In this document: positions 1-6,763 of the stretch, in pieces
Numbering within the stretch: position 1 is the first letter of the stretch
Layout: each line of letters starts with the position of its first letter
From: DATBMY01 sp036554605
GTDB lineage: Bacteria > Acidobacteriota > Blastocatellia > UBA7656
Direction of reading: 5' to 3'
Length of the DNA: 8,392 nucleotides
Assembly (NCBI GenBank): GCA_036554605.1
Contig: DATBMY010000093.1
Span: forward strand, 1-8,392
Position numbers and translations under genes: made by a program
The notes under the pieces: generated by a model
Told to the model about the DNA's origin: nothing
Database searches by the model: none
The model's input: only the letters and a program-made list of their open reading frames with translations

Positions 1-87
1 ATTGAGCGGAAGAGCGCTTGTAGCCACTGTGGGCGCACACCGTGGGTGGCAAAATTCACGCAGTACTTATGTATTTAAAGGCTTCAT

Positions 88-114
88 TTGCTGAAGAGTG
101 AATATCTTTATAGT
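88..114 (+). promoter_or_regulatory. Possible sigma70-like promoter upstream of the dehydratase genes
   Basis: TTGCTG at 88-93 and TATAGT at 109-114 resemble -35 and -10 boxes, but the 15-base spacer is shorter than the usual 16-18, so the assignment is weak. They lie about 100 bases before the first start codon. The intervening leader (115-213) contains an imperfect hairpin: GACTG 158-162 pairs with CAGTC 177-181 and AAA 164-166 pairs with TTT 173-175 around one A-C mismatch. No known riboswitch was recognised. A transcript starting near 121 would carry a leader of about 90 bases. Confidence 0.25.
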
Positions 115-202
115 CCCGGCATGGCATTCATACCAGTTGACGACGCGGCCTGAGAAGGACTGAAAAAAGCCGTTTCCAGTCATGGATAACTAAATTGATA
201 GC

Positions 203-208
203 GAGGTG
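203..208 (+). promoter_or_regulatory. Ribosome binding site fixing the start at 214
   Basis: GAGGTG lies five bases before the ATG at 214. It is a strong Shine-Dalgarno match and supports that ATG over later in-frame ATGs. Confidence 0.75.
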
Positions 209-213
209 AACCG

Positions 214-2007
214 ATGTCCACAGATCTCCACGACAAACCGGCAGGCAGCCCACCTGCGAACTTTGTAAATATAACTTCTAAGGAAGACCTGATCCGGCAG
301 AAGCTGGAGCAGGAGCGGTTGCGTCTTACGCGCGAGATGGGAATCGAGAACAACGTCCGCGAACAGTTCCTGAAGCCCGTCGAAAGGCCGTTCACCAAAG
401 ACCAGCGCGCGCACACGACGCTGCTTTTCGGCGGCCTCACGTGGAAACACGAGTACCTCATACACGGCGCGCTCGAAGGCCAGGGCTATAAGTGCGAGGC
501 GGTGCCGACGCCAGACGTCGCGGCGTTTCAGATCGGAAAAGAGTACGGCAACAACGGCCAGTGCAACCCGACATATTTTACGGTCGGCAACCTCGTCCAG
601 TATTTGCAAAAGCTGGAATCGGATGGCATGACGCGCCAGGAGATATTGGACAATTACGTCTTTTTCACCGCCGGCGCGTGCGGCCCGTGCCGCTTCGGTA
701 TGTATGAAGCCGAGTACCGGCTGGCTCTTCGCAATTCCGGATTTGACGAGTTCCGCGTGATGCTGTTCCAGCAATCGGGCGGGCTCAATCAATCGGAGGC
801 CGAAGCCGGGCTCGATATGAACGTCGACTTCTTCCTCGCCATCCTCAACGCGATGAACATGGGCGATCTCGTTACGGACGTGGGCTATCAGATGCGCCCG
901 TTTGAAATCGAGAAGGGCGAGACCGACGCCGCAATCGCCGAGTGCATGGATTATCTGCACGAGGTTTTGAAGACACATCGCAACTTCACGCTCGAAGGCA
1001 AGATGGGCAAATTCGTCAAGAACCTTCCCATCGGCGGGACCGCCGAATATATCGGCAAGTTCCTCGACCAGCTTTACGGCAGCGAGTACACCGACGCGCT
1101 CAAGAGCGTGGGCGAGCGGCTGGCCAGGGTCAGAGTCGACCGCACTCGCGTCAAGCCCATAGTAAAGATCACCGGCGAGTTCTGGGCGCAGACGACCGAA
1201 GGCGACGGCAACTTCAATATGTTCAAGTTCCTCGAGCGCGAGGGCGCGCAAGTGCTGGTCGAGCCCATCGGCACCTGGATTATGTACATGATTCACCAGG
1301 CGAAGCAGAAACATCAGGACCGCAAGGGCATCACCGACGAAGAGGCGATGCCGGCCGCATGGCGCTTGGATAAGCGCATTAAGACCAACCTCAAGGTCAA
1401 AAAGTCGACGGCGCAGCTCACGCTCGCCGAAGCCATATTCAAACGCGAGTGGAACCGCCTGCGCGAAGCGCTCAACAATATCCCGCACGGGCTCACCGAC
1501 CAGTACGAGCTACAGCGCCTGGGCCATCCCTTCTACAACTCGCGCGCGGGCGGCGGCGAGGGGCACCTCGAAGTCGCGAAGAACATCTACTATTCCAACA
1601 AGGACATGGCCCACATGGTCCTGTCGCTCAAGCCATTCGGCTGCATGCCTTCGACGCAATCGGACGGCGCGCAGTCGGCGGTGGTCAATCTCTATAAAGA
1701 CATGATCTACCTGCCGGTAGAGACTTCGGGCGAAGGCGAGATAAACGCGCACAGCCGCGTGCAGATGGCTCTGGGCGAGGCGAAGGTCAAGGCCAAACAG
1801 GAGATGGCTCGCGTGCTCGAAGAGACCGGACTCACAATCGAGCAGGTGCGCGAATATGCCGACGAGCACCCGGAACTCGAAAGCGGTCTCTATAACGTGC
1901 CGCACACTAAAGGTGTGATCGGGTCGGCGGCCAACTTCGTCAAGCATGTTTCGGAGTTGATAAAGAAGGACCGCCGCGAGCGCGTCTCGACCTACGCTGC
2001 CGATTAA
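214..2007 (+). CDS. 2-hydroxyacyl-CoA dehydratase-like subunit (COG3581-type)
   Basis: A 597-aa cytosolic protein without signal peptide or membrane segments. I recognise it as the COG3581-type partner of activator/COG3580 proteins, related to the HgdA/HgdB and BcrB/BcrC subunits that bind [4Fe-4S] clusters and perform ketyl-radical chemistry on CoA thioesters. Conserved blocks include QCNPTYFTVGNLVQYL (C117), a GACGPCRFGMYEAEYR block (C156, C159), GHPFYNSRAGGGEGHLEVAK, and KPFGCMPSTQSDG (C477). C117, one of C156/C159, and C477 could be the three cluster ligands: two close together and one far downstream, as in classical dehydratase subunits. The first 60 or so residues are charged, helical-looking and lower in conservation. 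The gene ends in tandem stops (TAATAA), and the enzyme's other half follows 78 bases on, so the two are probably cotranscribed. Reaction and substrate are not shown by the sequence; the family is sure, the dehydratase activity is inferred. Confidence 0.85.
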   Translation: MSTDLHDKPAGSPPANFVNITSKEDLIRQKLEQERLRLTREMGIENNVREQFLKPVERPFTKDQRAHTTLLFGGLTWKHEYLIHGALEGQGYKCEAVPTPDVAAFQIGKEYGNNGQCNPTYFTVGNLVQYLQKLESDGMTRQEILDNYVFFTAGACGPCRFGMYEAEYRLALRNSGFDEFRVMLFQQSGGLNQSEAEAGLDMNVDFFLAILNAMNMGDLVTDVGYQMRPFEIEKGETDAAIAECMDYLHEVLKTHRNFTLEGKMGKFVKNLPIGGTAEYIGKFLDQLYGSEYTDALKSVGERLARVRVDRTRVKPIVKITGEFWAQTTEGDGNFNMFKFLEREGAQVLVEPIGTWIMYMIHQAKQKHQDRKGITDEEAMPAAWRLDKRIKTNLKVKKSTAQLTLAEAIFKREWNRLREALNNIPHGLTDQYELQRLGHPFYNSRAGGGEGHLEVAKNIYYSNKDMAHMVLSLKPFGCMPSTQSDGAQSAVVNLYKDMIYLPVETSGEGEINAHSRVQMALGEAKVKAKQEMARVLEETGLTIEQVREYADEHPELESGLYNVPHTKGVIGSAANFVKHVSELIKKDRRERVSTYAAD

Positions 2008-2032
2008 TAACCGCAGGCCAGTCAACCTTGCG

Positions 2033-2056
2033 TGGGGCGGGCGACTTCCCGCCCCA
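2033..2056 (+). promoter_or_regulatory. GC-rich hairpin between the two dehydratase genes
   Basis: TGGGGCGGG (2033-2041) and CCCGCCCCA (2048-2056) are perfect 9-base inverted arms around a six-base loop, and a G-U pair could extend the stem. No T run follows (ACAAAAC does), so it is not a standard intrinsic terminator. It starts 25 bases after the upstream stop codon and ends 29 bases before the next start. It could protect the 3' end of the upstream message, attenuate the downstream gene, or be a dispersed palindromic repeat. Confidence 0.6.
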
Positions 2057-2085
2057 TACAAAACCGAAAAGAGTAGAAAGAGATC

Positions 2086-5000
2086 ATGAGCCAGAACTAC
2101 GAAAAACTATACATAGGACTAGACGTCGGTTCGACCACCGTCAAGGCGGTGGTTATTGACCCGGTCAGCGACGAGATGCTGTGGCAAGACTATCAGCGTC
2201 ACGACACCAAGCAACCAGAAAAGGTCCTTGAATTCCTGAAGCGCATCGAAGAGGGGTTTCCGATACCGCACGAAAAGATTCGCATATTCATAACCGGGTC
2301 CGGCGGGTCGGGCATCGCGCCCCGCATAGGCGCGAAGTTCGTTCAGGAGGTCAATGCCGTCTCGCTCGCGGTAGAAAAACTCTACCCCGAGGCGGGGTCG
2401 GTGATCGAGCTTGGCGGTCAGGACGCAAAGATCATCATCTTCAAAGAGGACCCCGAGACCGGCAAGAAAAAGAAGATCCCGTCGATGAACGACAAGTGCG
2501 CGGGCGGGACCGGCGCGGTCATCGATAAGATCAACGCCAAACTGCGCATCGAGGCCGAGAAGCTTTGCGACATGGGTTATTACGGGTTGAAGCTTCACCC
2601 GGTAGCGGGCAAATGCGGTGTATTTGCCGAGACCGACATAAACTCGCTTCAAAAGATGGGCGTGCCGCCCGACGAGCTTATGGCATCGCTGTTTGAAGCC
2701 ATCGTAGGGCAGAACCTCGCGGTGCTCACGCGCGGAAACACGCTGCGCCCGCACGTGCTTCTTCTCGGCGGCCCGAACACCTACATTCGCGGCATGGTCG
2801 AGGCGTGGAAGTACAACATTCCGAGGGTGTGGGAAGAGCGCAACTATCCGCTGCCGGAAGGCGTGGACCCGAAAGAGCTGATCAAAGTCCCGCAGAACGC
2901 GCAGTACTTCGCGGCGCTCGGCGCGGTCGAGTTCGGCAAGCAGGAAGAGGACAACATAGGGGTCTATCTTGGTTATTCGGACCTCGAATACTACATAGTT
3001 CACGGCCGCCTGGAAGAGAAGCAAAAGGCCGGCGGCAAGGGGATTTCCGACAACGAGCGCGAGCTTGCGGCTTTCAAGGAAAGATACAAGCATAAGAAAT
3101 TCGTCCCCGCGGCGTTCGAGCCCGGCCAGATCGTGGAAGGGTTCATAGGACTTGACGGCGGCTCGACTTCTACGAAGGCGGTGCTGATCGACCGCGACCG
3201 CAAGATTCTCGTAAAGACCTACCAGCTATCGAAGGGCAACCCGATAGAGGACACAAAAGAGGTCTTCGCTAAACTTGAAAAGCAGGTCAGCGATCAGGGC
3301 GCTACTTTGAGAGTGCTCGGCGTGGGAACGACCGGTTACGCAAAGGATATTCTGAAAGACACGCTTCGCGCCGACGTCGCGCTCGTAGAGACGGTCGCGC
3401 ACACCGAATCGGCCTTGCAGTTCTACAAGGACGTCGACGTGATAGTCGACGTCGGAGGCCAGGACATCAAGCTAATTATCTTGAAGAACCGTCAGGTCAA
3501 GGACTTCAAGCTCAACACGCAGTGCTCGGCCGGAAACGGTTACTTCCTCCAATCGACGGCCGAGGGTTTCGGCTTCAAGGTCGAGGACTTCGCCGATATC
3601 GCCTTCAGCGCGCAATCGATGCCTACGTTCGGATACGGCTGCGCGGTCTTTATGCAATCCGACATAGTCGACTTCCAGCGGCAAGGCTGGAAGCCCGAAG
3701 AGATCATGGCGGGACTTGCGGCGGTGCTGCCGAAAAACATCTGGCTGTACGTATCGCAGATCCCGAACATCGCCGCGCTCGGCACCAGCTTCGTCCTACA
3801 AGGCGGCACGCAGCATAACCTCGCGGCGGTAAAAACACAGGTCGATTTCATAGAGTCGCGCTTTAAGGGCAAGAACGTTCAGCCGCGGGTAATCGTGCAC
3901 GAGCACTGCGGTGAATCAGGCGCTATCGGCGCGGCAATCGAGGCCGTCCGGCTCTATGATAACGGTCATCGCACCAGCTTCATCGGAATGGACCGCGTCG
4001 AAGAGATCACCTACGAGACGCACCGCAACGAAAACACCCGGTGCTACTTCTGTAAGAACAAGTGCCTGCGCACGTTCATCGACGTGAAGGTATCGGACGG
4101 ACAAATCGAAGAAGAGCCGCCGCGCAAATCGAAGATACCGATCCTGCCCGGCGTCAAGCGGCTTATAGTCGGCAACTCCTGCGAGAAGGGCCTCGTCGAA
4201 GACGTGAACGACATGAAGGTCATCAAGAAGGGTCTCGAAGAGGTCAAGGCCGCTAATCCCAACTTTGTCGAAGTGATGGCGAAAGCGGCGTGGCGCAGCT
4301 TTAACCCGCCAAACGTCGCGGACCAGCCGCACAAGCTCGCGCTGACTAAGGCGCAGAAGCAGCGCAACGAATTGCTCAAGAAGCGCGAGACGCTTCGCAT
4401 AGGCATACCGCGCGCGCTCAACCAGTATTCGGTCAACCCGTTCTTCTCGGCTTACTTTGAAAGCCTCGGGATAAAGACGAATAACATAGTCTATTCGGAC
4501 TTCACTAACGAGCAGCTTTATAAGGAAGGCGCGAAACGCGGCGCGATTGACCCGTGCTTCCCGTCGAAGGTCGGCATCCCTCATGTGCACAATCTACTCT
4601 ACGTGCATCACAAGAAAAGGCCGCTCGACATCATCTTCTTCCCGATGATCGACGCGCTGACTACCGACCTCGTCAACGTGCAGGGGACGCGCGCGTGCCC
4701 GACCGTGACCGCGACGCCCGAAGCCGTGAAGGCCGCGTTCATAAAAGAAGGCGACCTGTTCGCCGAGATGGGCATCAAGTACCTGAACCCCATCATAAAC
4801 GTGGACGAGCCGAATCTATTCGAGAAGCAGGTCTATGAGTCGTTCAAGGATATTCTCGGCCTGACGATGGAAGAGAACCACCGCGCCGTGGAAGAGGCCT
4901 ACAAGGCGCTAGACACGTTTTATAACGTGAACCTGCGCGGCGCGGCGCGCGAAGTTCTCAACCAGCTTGAGGCCGAAGACCGGCTCGGCATCGTGCTTCT

Positions 5001-5625
5001 GGGTCGCCCGTATCACAACGATCCGGGCATCAACCACGAGATACTCGACGAGTTCCAGAAGATCGGCTACCCGGTCTTCACCATGGACTCGCTGCCGATA
5101 GATGACGACATCCTGTGGCGGCTCTTTGGCGACGAGGTTAGCGCGGGGATTATCAGCCACCCGATGGATATATCGGATGTGTGGAAGAATTCGTATTCGG
5201 AGAACACCAGCCGAAAAGTATGGGCGGCCAAGTACACCGCGCGTCATCCGAACCTTGTAGCGCTTGAGCTCTCGTCGTTCAAGTGCGGGCACGACGCTCC
5301 GATCTACACGGTGGTCGAAGAGATCGTCCAGAACGCGGGCACGCCCTATTTCTGCTTCAAGGATATTGACGAGAACAAGCCGACGGGGTCGATCAAGATC
5401 CGCGTCGAAACGATAGGCTATTTTCTCAAGCGATACCGCGAGGACATGATTCGCAACAAGGGCAAGCGGAAGACGCTCGAAGAGAAGATGGCCGAGTACG
5501 AGCGCATGCTCCGGTTGCAGATTGAGATGGAGGAACTATTCCCGCAGGAACCGCGCGGCATACAGCTTCCGGTGCTGAATGCCAACCTGCCTATGGACCG
5601 CGGGATGGGCGCGTCGGGCGATTAA
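2086..5625 (+). CDS. Tandem BcrA/BadF activator ATPase fused to COG3580/DUF2229 dehydratase domain
   Basis: An 1179-aa cytosolic fusion. Residues 8-285 form the first ASKHA ATPase domain (GLDVGSTT 11-18, then ELGGQDAK, NDKCAGGTG with C138, GKCGVFAETD with C177). Residues 352-625 form a second (GLDGGSTSTK 355-364, DVGGQDIK, TQCSAGNG with C480, YGCAVFMQSD with C519). Each repeats the nucleotide and cluster motifs of HgdC/BadF activators, which couple ATP hydrolysis to one-electron transfer into a dehydratase or benzoyl-CoA reductase. A cysteine linker follows (C653, C656, C660, C699). From about 770 to 1110 comes a COG3580/DUF2229 HgdB-like domain starting at LRIGIPRAL, with C824 in DPCFPSKV, C871 in TRACPTV and C1067 in SFKCGHDA as candidate cluster ligands. 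The C-terminus is charged and helical. Start 2086 has a modest purine-rich site (GAAAGAG) three bases upstream. It likely works with the preceding gene product; substrate unknown. A double-cubane-type reductase is an alternative. Confidence 0.88.
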   Translation: MSQNYEKLYIGLDVGSTTVKAVVIDPVSDEMLWQDYQRHDTKQPEKVLEFLKRIEEGFPIPHEKIRIFITGSGGSGIAPRIGAKFVQEVNAVSLAVEKLYPEAGSVIELGGQDAKIIIFKEDPETGKKKKIPSMNDKCAGGTGAVIDKINAKLRIEAEKLCDMGYYGLKLHPVAGKCGVFAETDINSLQKMGVPPDELMASLFEAIVGQNLAVLTRGNTLRPHVLLLGGPNTYIRGMVEAWKYNIPRVWEERNYPLPEGVDPKELIKVPQNAQYFAALGAVEFGKQEEDNIGVYLGYSDLEYYIVHGRLEEKQKAGGKGISDNERELAAFKERYKHKKFVPAAFEPGQIVEGFIGLDGGSTSTKAVLIDRDRKILVKTYQLSKGNPIEDTKEVFAKLEKQVSDQGATLRVLGVGTTGYAKDILKDTLRADVALVETVAHTESALQFYKDVDVIVDVGGQDIKLIILKNRQVKDFKLNTQCSAGNGYFLQSTAEGFGFKVEDFADIAFSAQSMPTFGYGCAVFMQSDIVDFQRQGWKPEEIMAGLAAVLPKNIWLYVSQIPNIAALGTSFVLQGGTQHNLAAVKTQVDFIESRFKGKNVQPRVIVHEHCGESGAIGAAIEAVRLYDNGHRTSFIGMDRVEEITYETHRNENTRCYFCKNKCLRTFIDVKVSDGQIEEEPPRKSKIPILPGVKRLIVGNSCEKGLVEDVNDMKVIKKGLEEVKAANPNFVEVMAKAAWRSFNPPNVADQPHKLALTKAQKQRNELLKKRETLRIGIPRALNQYSVNPFFSAYFESLGIKTNNIVYSDFTNEQLYKEGAKRGAIDPCFPSKVGIPHVHNLLYVHHKKRPLDIIFFPMIDALTTDLVNVQGTRACPTVTATPEAVKAAFIKEGDLFAEMGIKYLNPIINVDEPNLFEKQVYESFKDILGLTMEENHRAVEEAYKALDTFYNVNLRGAAREVLNQLEAEDRLGIVLLGRPYHNDPGINHEILDEFQKIGYPVFTMDSLPIDDDILWRLFGDEVSAGIISHPMDISDVWKNSYSENTSRKVWAAKYTARHPNLVALELSSFKCGHDAPIYTVVEEIVQNAGTPYFCFKDIDENKPTGSIKIRVETIGYFLKRYREDMIRNKGKRKTLEEKMAEYERMLRLQIEMEELFPQEPRGIQLPVLNANLPMDRGMGASGD

Positions 5626-5650
5626 TCTCGTCCTGGCGTGAAATGCTTCG

Positions 5651-5710
5651 GGGCACAAAGAGGCACGAAGAGAGTTCTTTGTGAATCTTTGTGCCCTTTC
5701 TCTCTTTGTG
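5651..5710 (+). repeat. CACAAAG/CTTTGTG repeat block, terminator-like
   Basis: The block between the big fusion gene and the 91-aa gene is built from short related units: CACAAAG 5654-5660, CACGAAG 5664-5670, and CTTTGTG at 5677-5683, 5687-5693 and 5704-5710. GGGCACAAAGA (5651-5661) is exactly complementary to TCTTTGTGCCC (5686-5696), giving an 11-base stem with a 24-base loop, followed by the pyrimidine tract TTTCTCTCTTT. It may terminate transcription after the dehydratase genes. The reiterated units also look like a dispersed intergenic repeat; similar CTTTGTG-rich intergenic sequences are familiar to me from environmental bacterial genomes, but I cannot verify copy number here. Confidence 0.6.
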
Positions 5711-5757
5711 ATAGATTCAACCCTCCGAATTAATGCTTGGATTGAAAGGACCAGGGT

Positions 5758-6033
5758 ATGCGCGAATCGGAAAAGATCATGTTCGAGGTATATCGCGAGG
5801 GCAGCTACAACCGCCGCTATAAGGTCGTATATTTCACCGAACTAAACGAGCACAATAAAGAGACTGAGATAAACCGCGCGCTTGCGGGCGACCACTTCTA
5901 CGATGGATTCTTAAAAGAATCGGGCAAAGAGGAAGCAAAAGCGGTGATAGAACGCGCACTCGAACGGCTGAATGCCGGAGAAGAGATGCGGCCGGAAGAA
6001 CTGGAAAAAGCGCTCGCCCAATACCTCGCCTGA
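5758..6033 (+). CDS. Small conserved-looking protein of unknown function (91 aa)
   Basis: I do not recognise a named family. The protein is soluble, acidic-basic mixed, with no signal peptide or cysteines. A likely beta strand (KVVYFTEL, about residues 22-29) is followed by a polar stretch and then AGDHFYDGFL (about 43-52), and the last 35 residues are strongly helical and rich in E, A, K and R. The start is supported by AAAGGA at 5745-5750, seven bases upstream; a later ATG at residue 8 has no comparable site. The stop lies one base before the TPR gene's ATG, so the two are probably translated in a coupled way and may act together. Codon use matches the flanking genes. Confident as a gene, no function assigned. 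Confidence 0.72.
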   Translation: MRESEKIMFEVYREGSYNRRYKVVYFTELNEHNKETEINRALAGDHFYDGFLKESGKEEAKAVIERALERLNAGEEMRPEELEKALAQYLA

Positions 6034-6034
6034 A

Positions 6035-6406
6035 ATGAAAAAGAACTGGCTCAGGGAGTTTATAGAGTTCGCGCTCGACCGCGACGTCGAAGAAGAGATC
6101 GAGCGGCAACAGGCGCAACTGGCCATCGACGCCCGCTCGGCCGAAGCACACTACAAGCTCGCCGTTCTGTACTACAGCCAGCGACGCACGCCAGAAGCGA
6201 TCAGCGAATACGAAGCCGCGATTGCCTGCGATCCGTCCTTTGCTCCTGCTTATCGAAAGCTCGGAGAGATCTACATTGCCGGGGGCGATTACGAGCGGGC
6301 GGGAAAGTACGCGCTGCTTGCGGCCGGGCTTGGCGACCGTCATCTGCTCGATATGTTCGAGCGATATCCGAATATGAGAGTCTTTGTCGGCCCGCCGGCC
6401 GAATGA
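6035..6406 (+). CDS. Small tetratricopeptide (TPR) repeat protein
   Basis: A 123-aa soluble protein. Residues 1-33 are a charged helix (MKKNWLREFIEF, then DVEEEIERQQ). Residues 35-68 form a typical TPR (SAEAHYKLAVLYYSQRRTPE, then AISEYEAAIACDP with the characteristic A-x-x-x-Y/A-P pattern), and 69-100 a second (FAPAYRKLGEIYIAGGDYE, then RAGKYALLAAGLG). TPRs make protein-protein contact surfaces; two units is small, so it is probably an adaptor or part of a larger assembly. The reading frame is open from an ATG at 5972, but those extra 21 codons overlap the upstream gene and encode a low-complexity basic stretch. I chose ATG 6035 because it follows the upstream stop by one base and begins a sensible helix; it has no clear ribosome site of its own, consistent with translational coupling. 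Partner unknown. Confidence 0.8.
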   Translation: MKKNWLREFIEFALDRDVEEEIERQQAQLAIDARSAEAHYKLAVLYYSQRRTPEAISEYEAAIACDPSFAPAYRKLGEIYIAGGDYERAGKYALLAAGLGDRHLLDMFERYPNMRVFVGPPAE

Positions 6407-6421
6407 GCGGGCGCGTTTTTT
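6390..6421 (+). terminator. Possible weak terminator/attenuator at the end of the TPR gene
   Basis: GCCCGC (6390-6395) can pair with GCGGGC (6407-6412), and TTTTTT (6416-6421) follows three bases later. The stem spans the TPR stop codon and lies just before the yhbY ribosome site (AAGGAAA 6424-6430). The stem has only six pairs and an 11-base loop, so partial attenuation is more plausible than full termination. Confidence 0.35.
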
Positions 6422-6436
6422 ATAAGGAAAAGCGGT

Positions 6437-6763
6437 ATGACTACTCTCACGGCGAAGCAGCGAATGAAGCTCAAGGGCCTCGCTCATAGTCTGAAGCCGA
6501 TACTTTATATCGGGAAAGAAGGCGTGACCGAATCGATGGTGCGCGCCGTCGAGAATGCTTTCAATACGCGCGAGATATTGAAGGTCAAGGTGCAGGACGG
6601 CGCGCCCGAAAGCGCCGATGAAAGCGGCGAGATTCTGGCAAATCGTGTTAAGGGCGCGCACCTCGTACAGGTTATCGGCAGGACCGTTGTGCTATACCGC
6701 CCGCACCCGGATGCCCCTAAGATCGAGCTGCCGCATTCGAAGAGCCAACCGGAAGATTCATAG
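6437..6763 (+). CDS. yhbY: YhbY family ribosome-associated RNA-binding protein (CRM domain)
   Basis: A 108-aa protein that is almost entirely one CRM (YhbY) domain, the usual length for bacterial members. LTAKQRMKLKGLAH opens the domain; the RNA-binding loop IGKEGV carries the GKEG (GxxG) motif at 26-29. The helix VTESMVRAVENAF, strand LKVKV, and final strand IGRTVVLYR (80-88) complete the fold. In E. coli YhbY associates with pre-50S ribosomal particles and is thought to aid large-subunit maturation; that role is family knowledge, not shown here. AAGGAAA at 6424-6430, six bases upstream, supports the start. The TPR gene ends 30 bases before it, so cotranscription is possible unless the stem at 6390-6421 stops it. 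The last two codons, including the stop, overlap the convergent transporter gene. Confidence 0.95.
   Translation: MTTLTAKQRMKLKGLAHSLKPILYIGKEGVTESMVRAVENAFNTREILKVKVQDGAPESADESGEILANRVKGAHLVQVIGRTVVLYRPHPDAPKIELPHSKSQPEDS

Noticed and set aside
1..78. Open frame from the window edge to a TAA at 76-78, containing a C-x2-C pair; possible 3' end of an upstream gene
   Set aside because: Only 25 codons are visible, another frame is open nearly as long (to 93), and no family can be recognised, so a gene end cannot be supported.
190..1488. A 432-codon open frame on the minus strand opposite the 597-aa gene
   Set aside because: It is antisense to a gene with clear family motifs. Its composition (rich in L, A, R, V, H, E) is typical of a shadow frame in GC-rich codons, and no family motifs are seen.
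2119..3093. A 324-codon minus-strand open frame opposite the first activator domain
   Set aside because: It is a shadow of the strongly supported ASKHA coding frame, with no recognisable protein features.
5972..6034. N-terminal extension of the TPR protein from ATG 5972
   Set aside because: It would overlap the 91-aa gene by 62 bases and encodes a basic low-complexity stretch. ATG 6035 right after the upstream stop is more natural.
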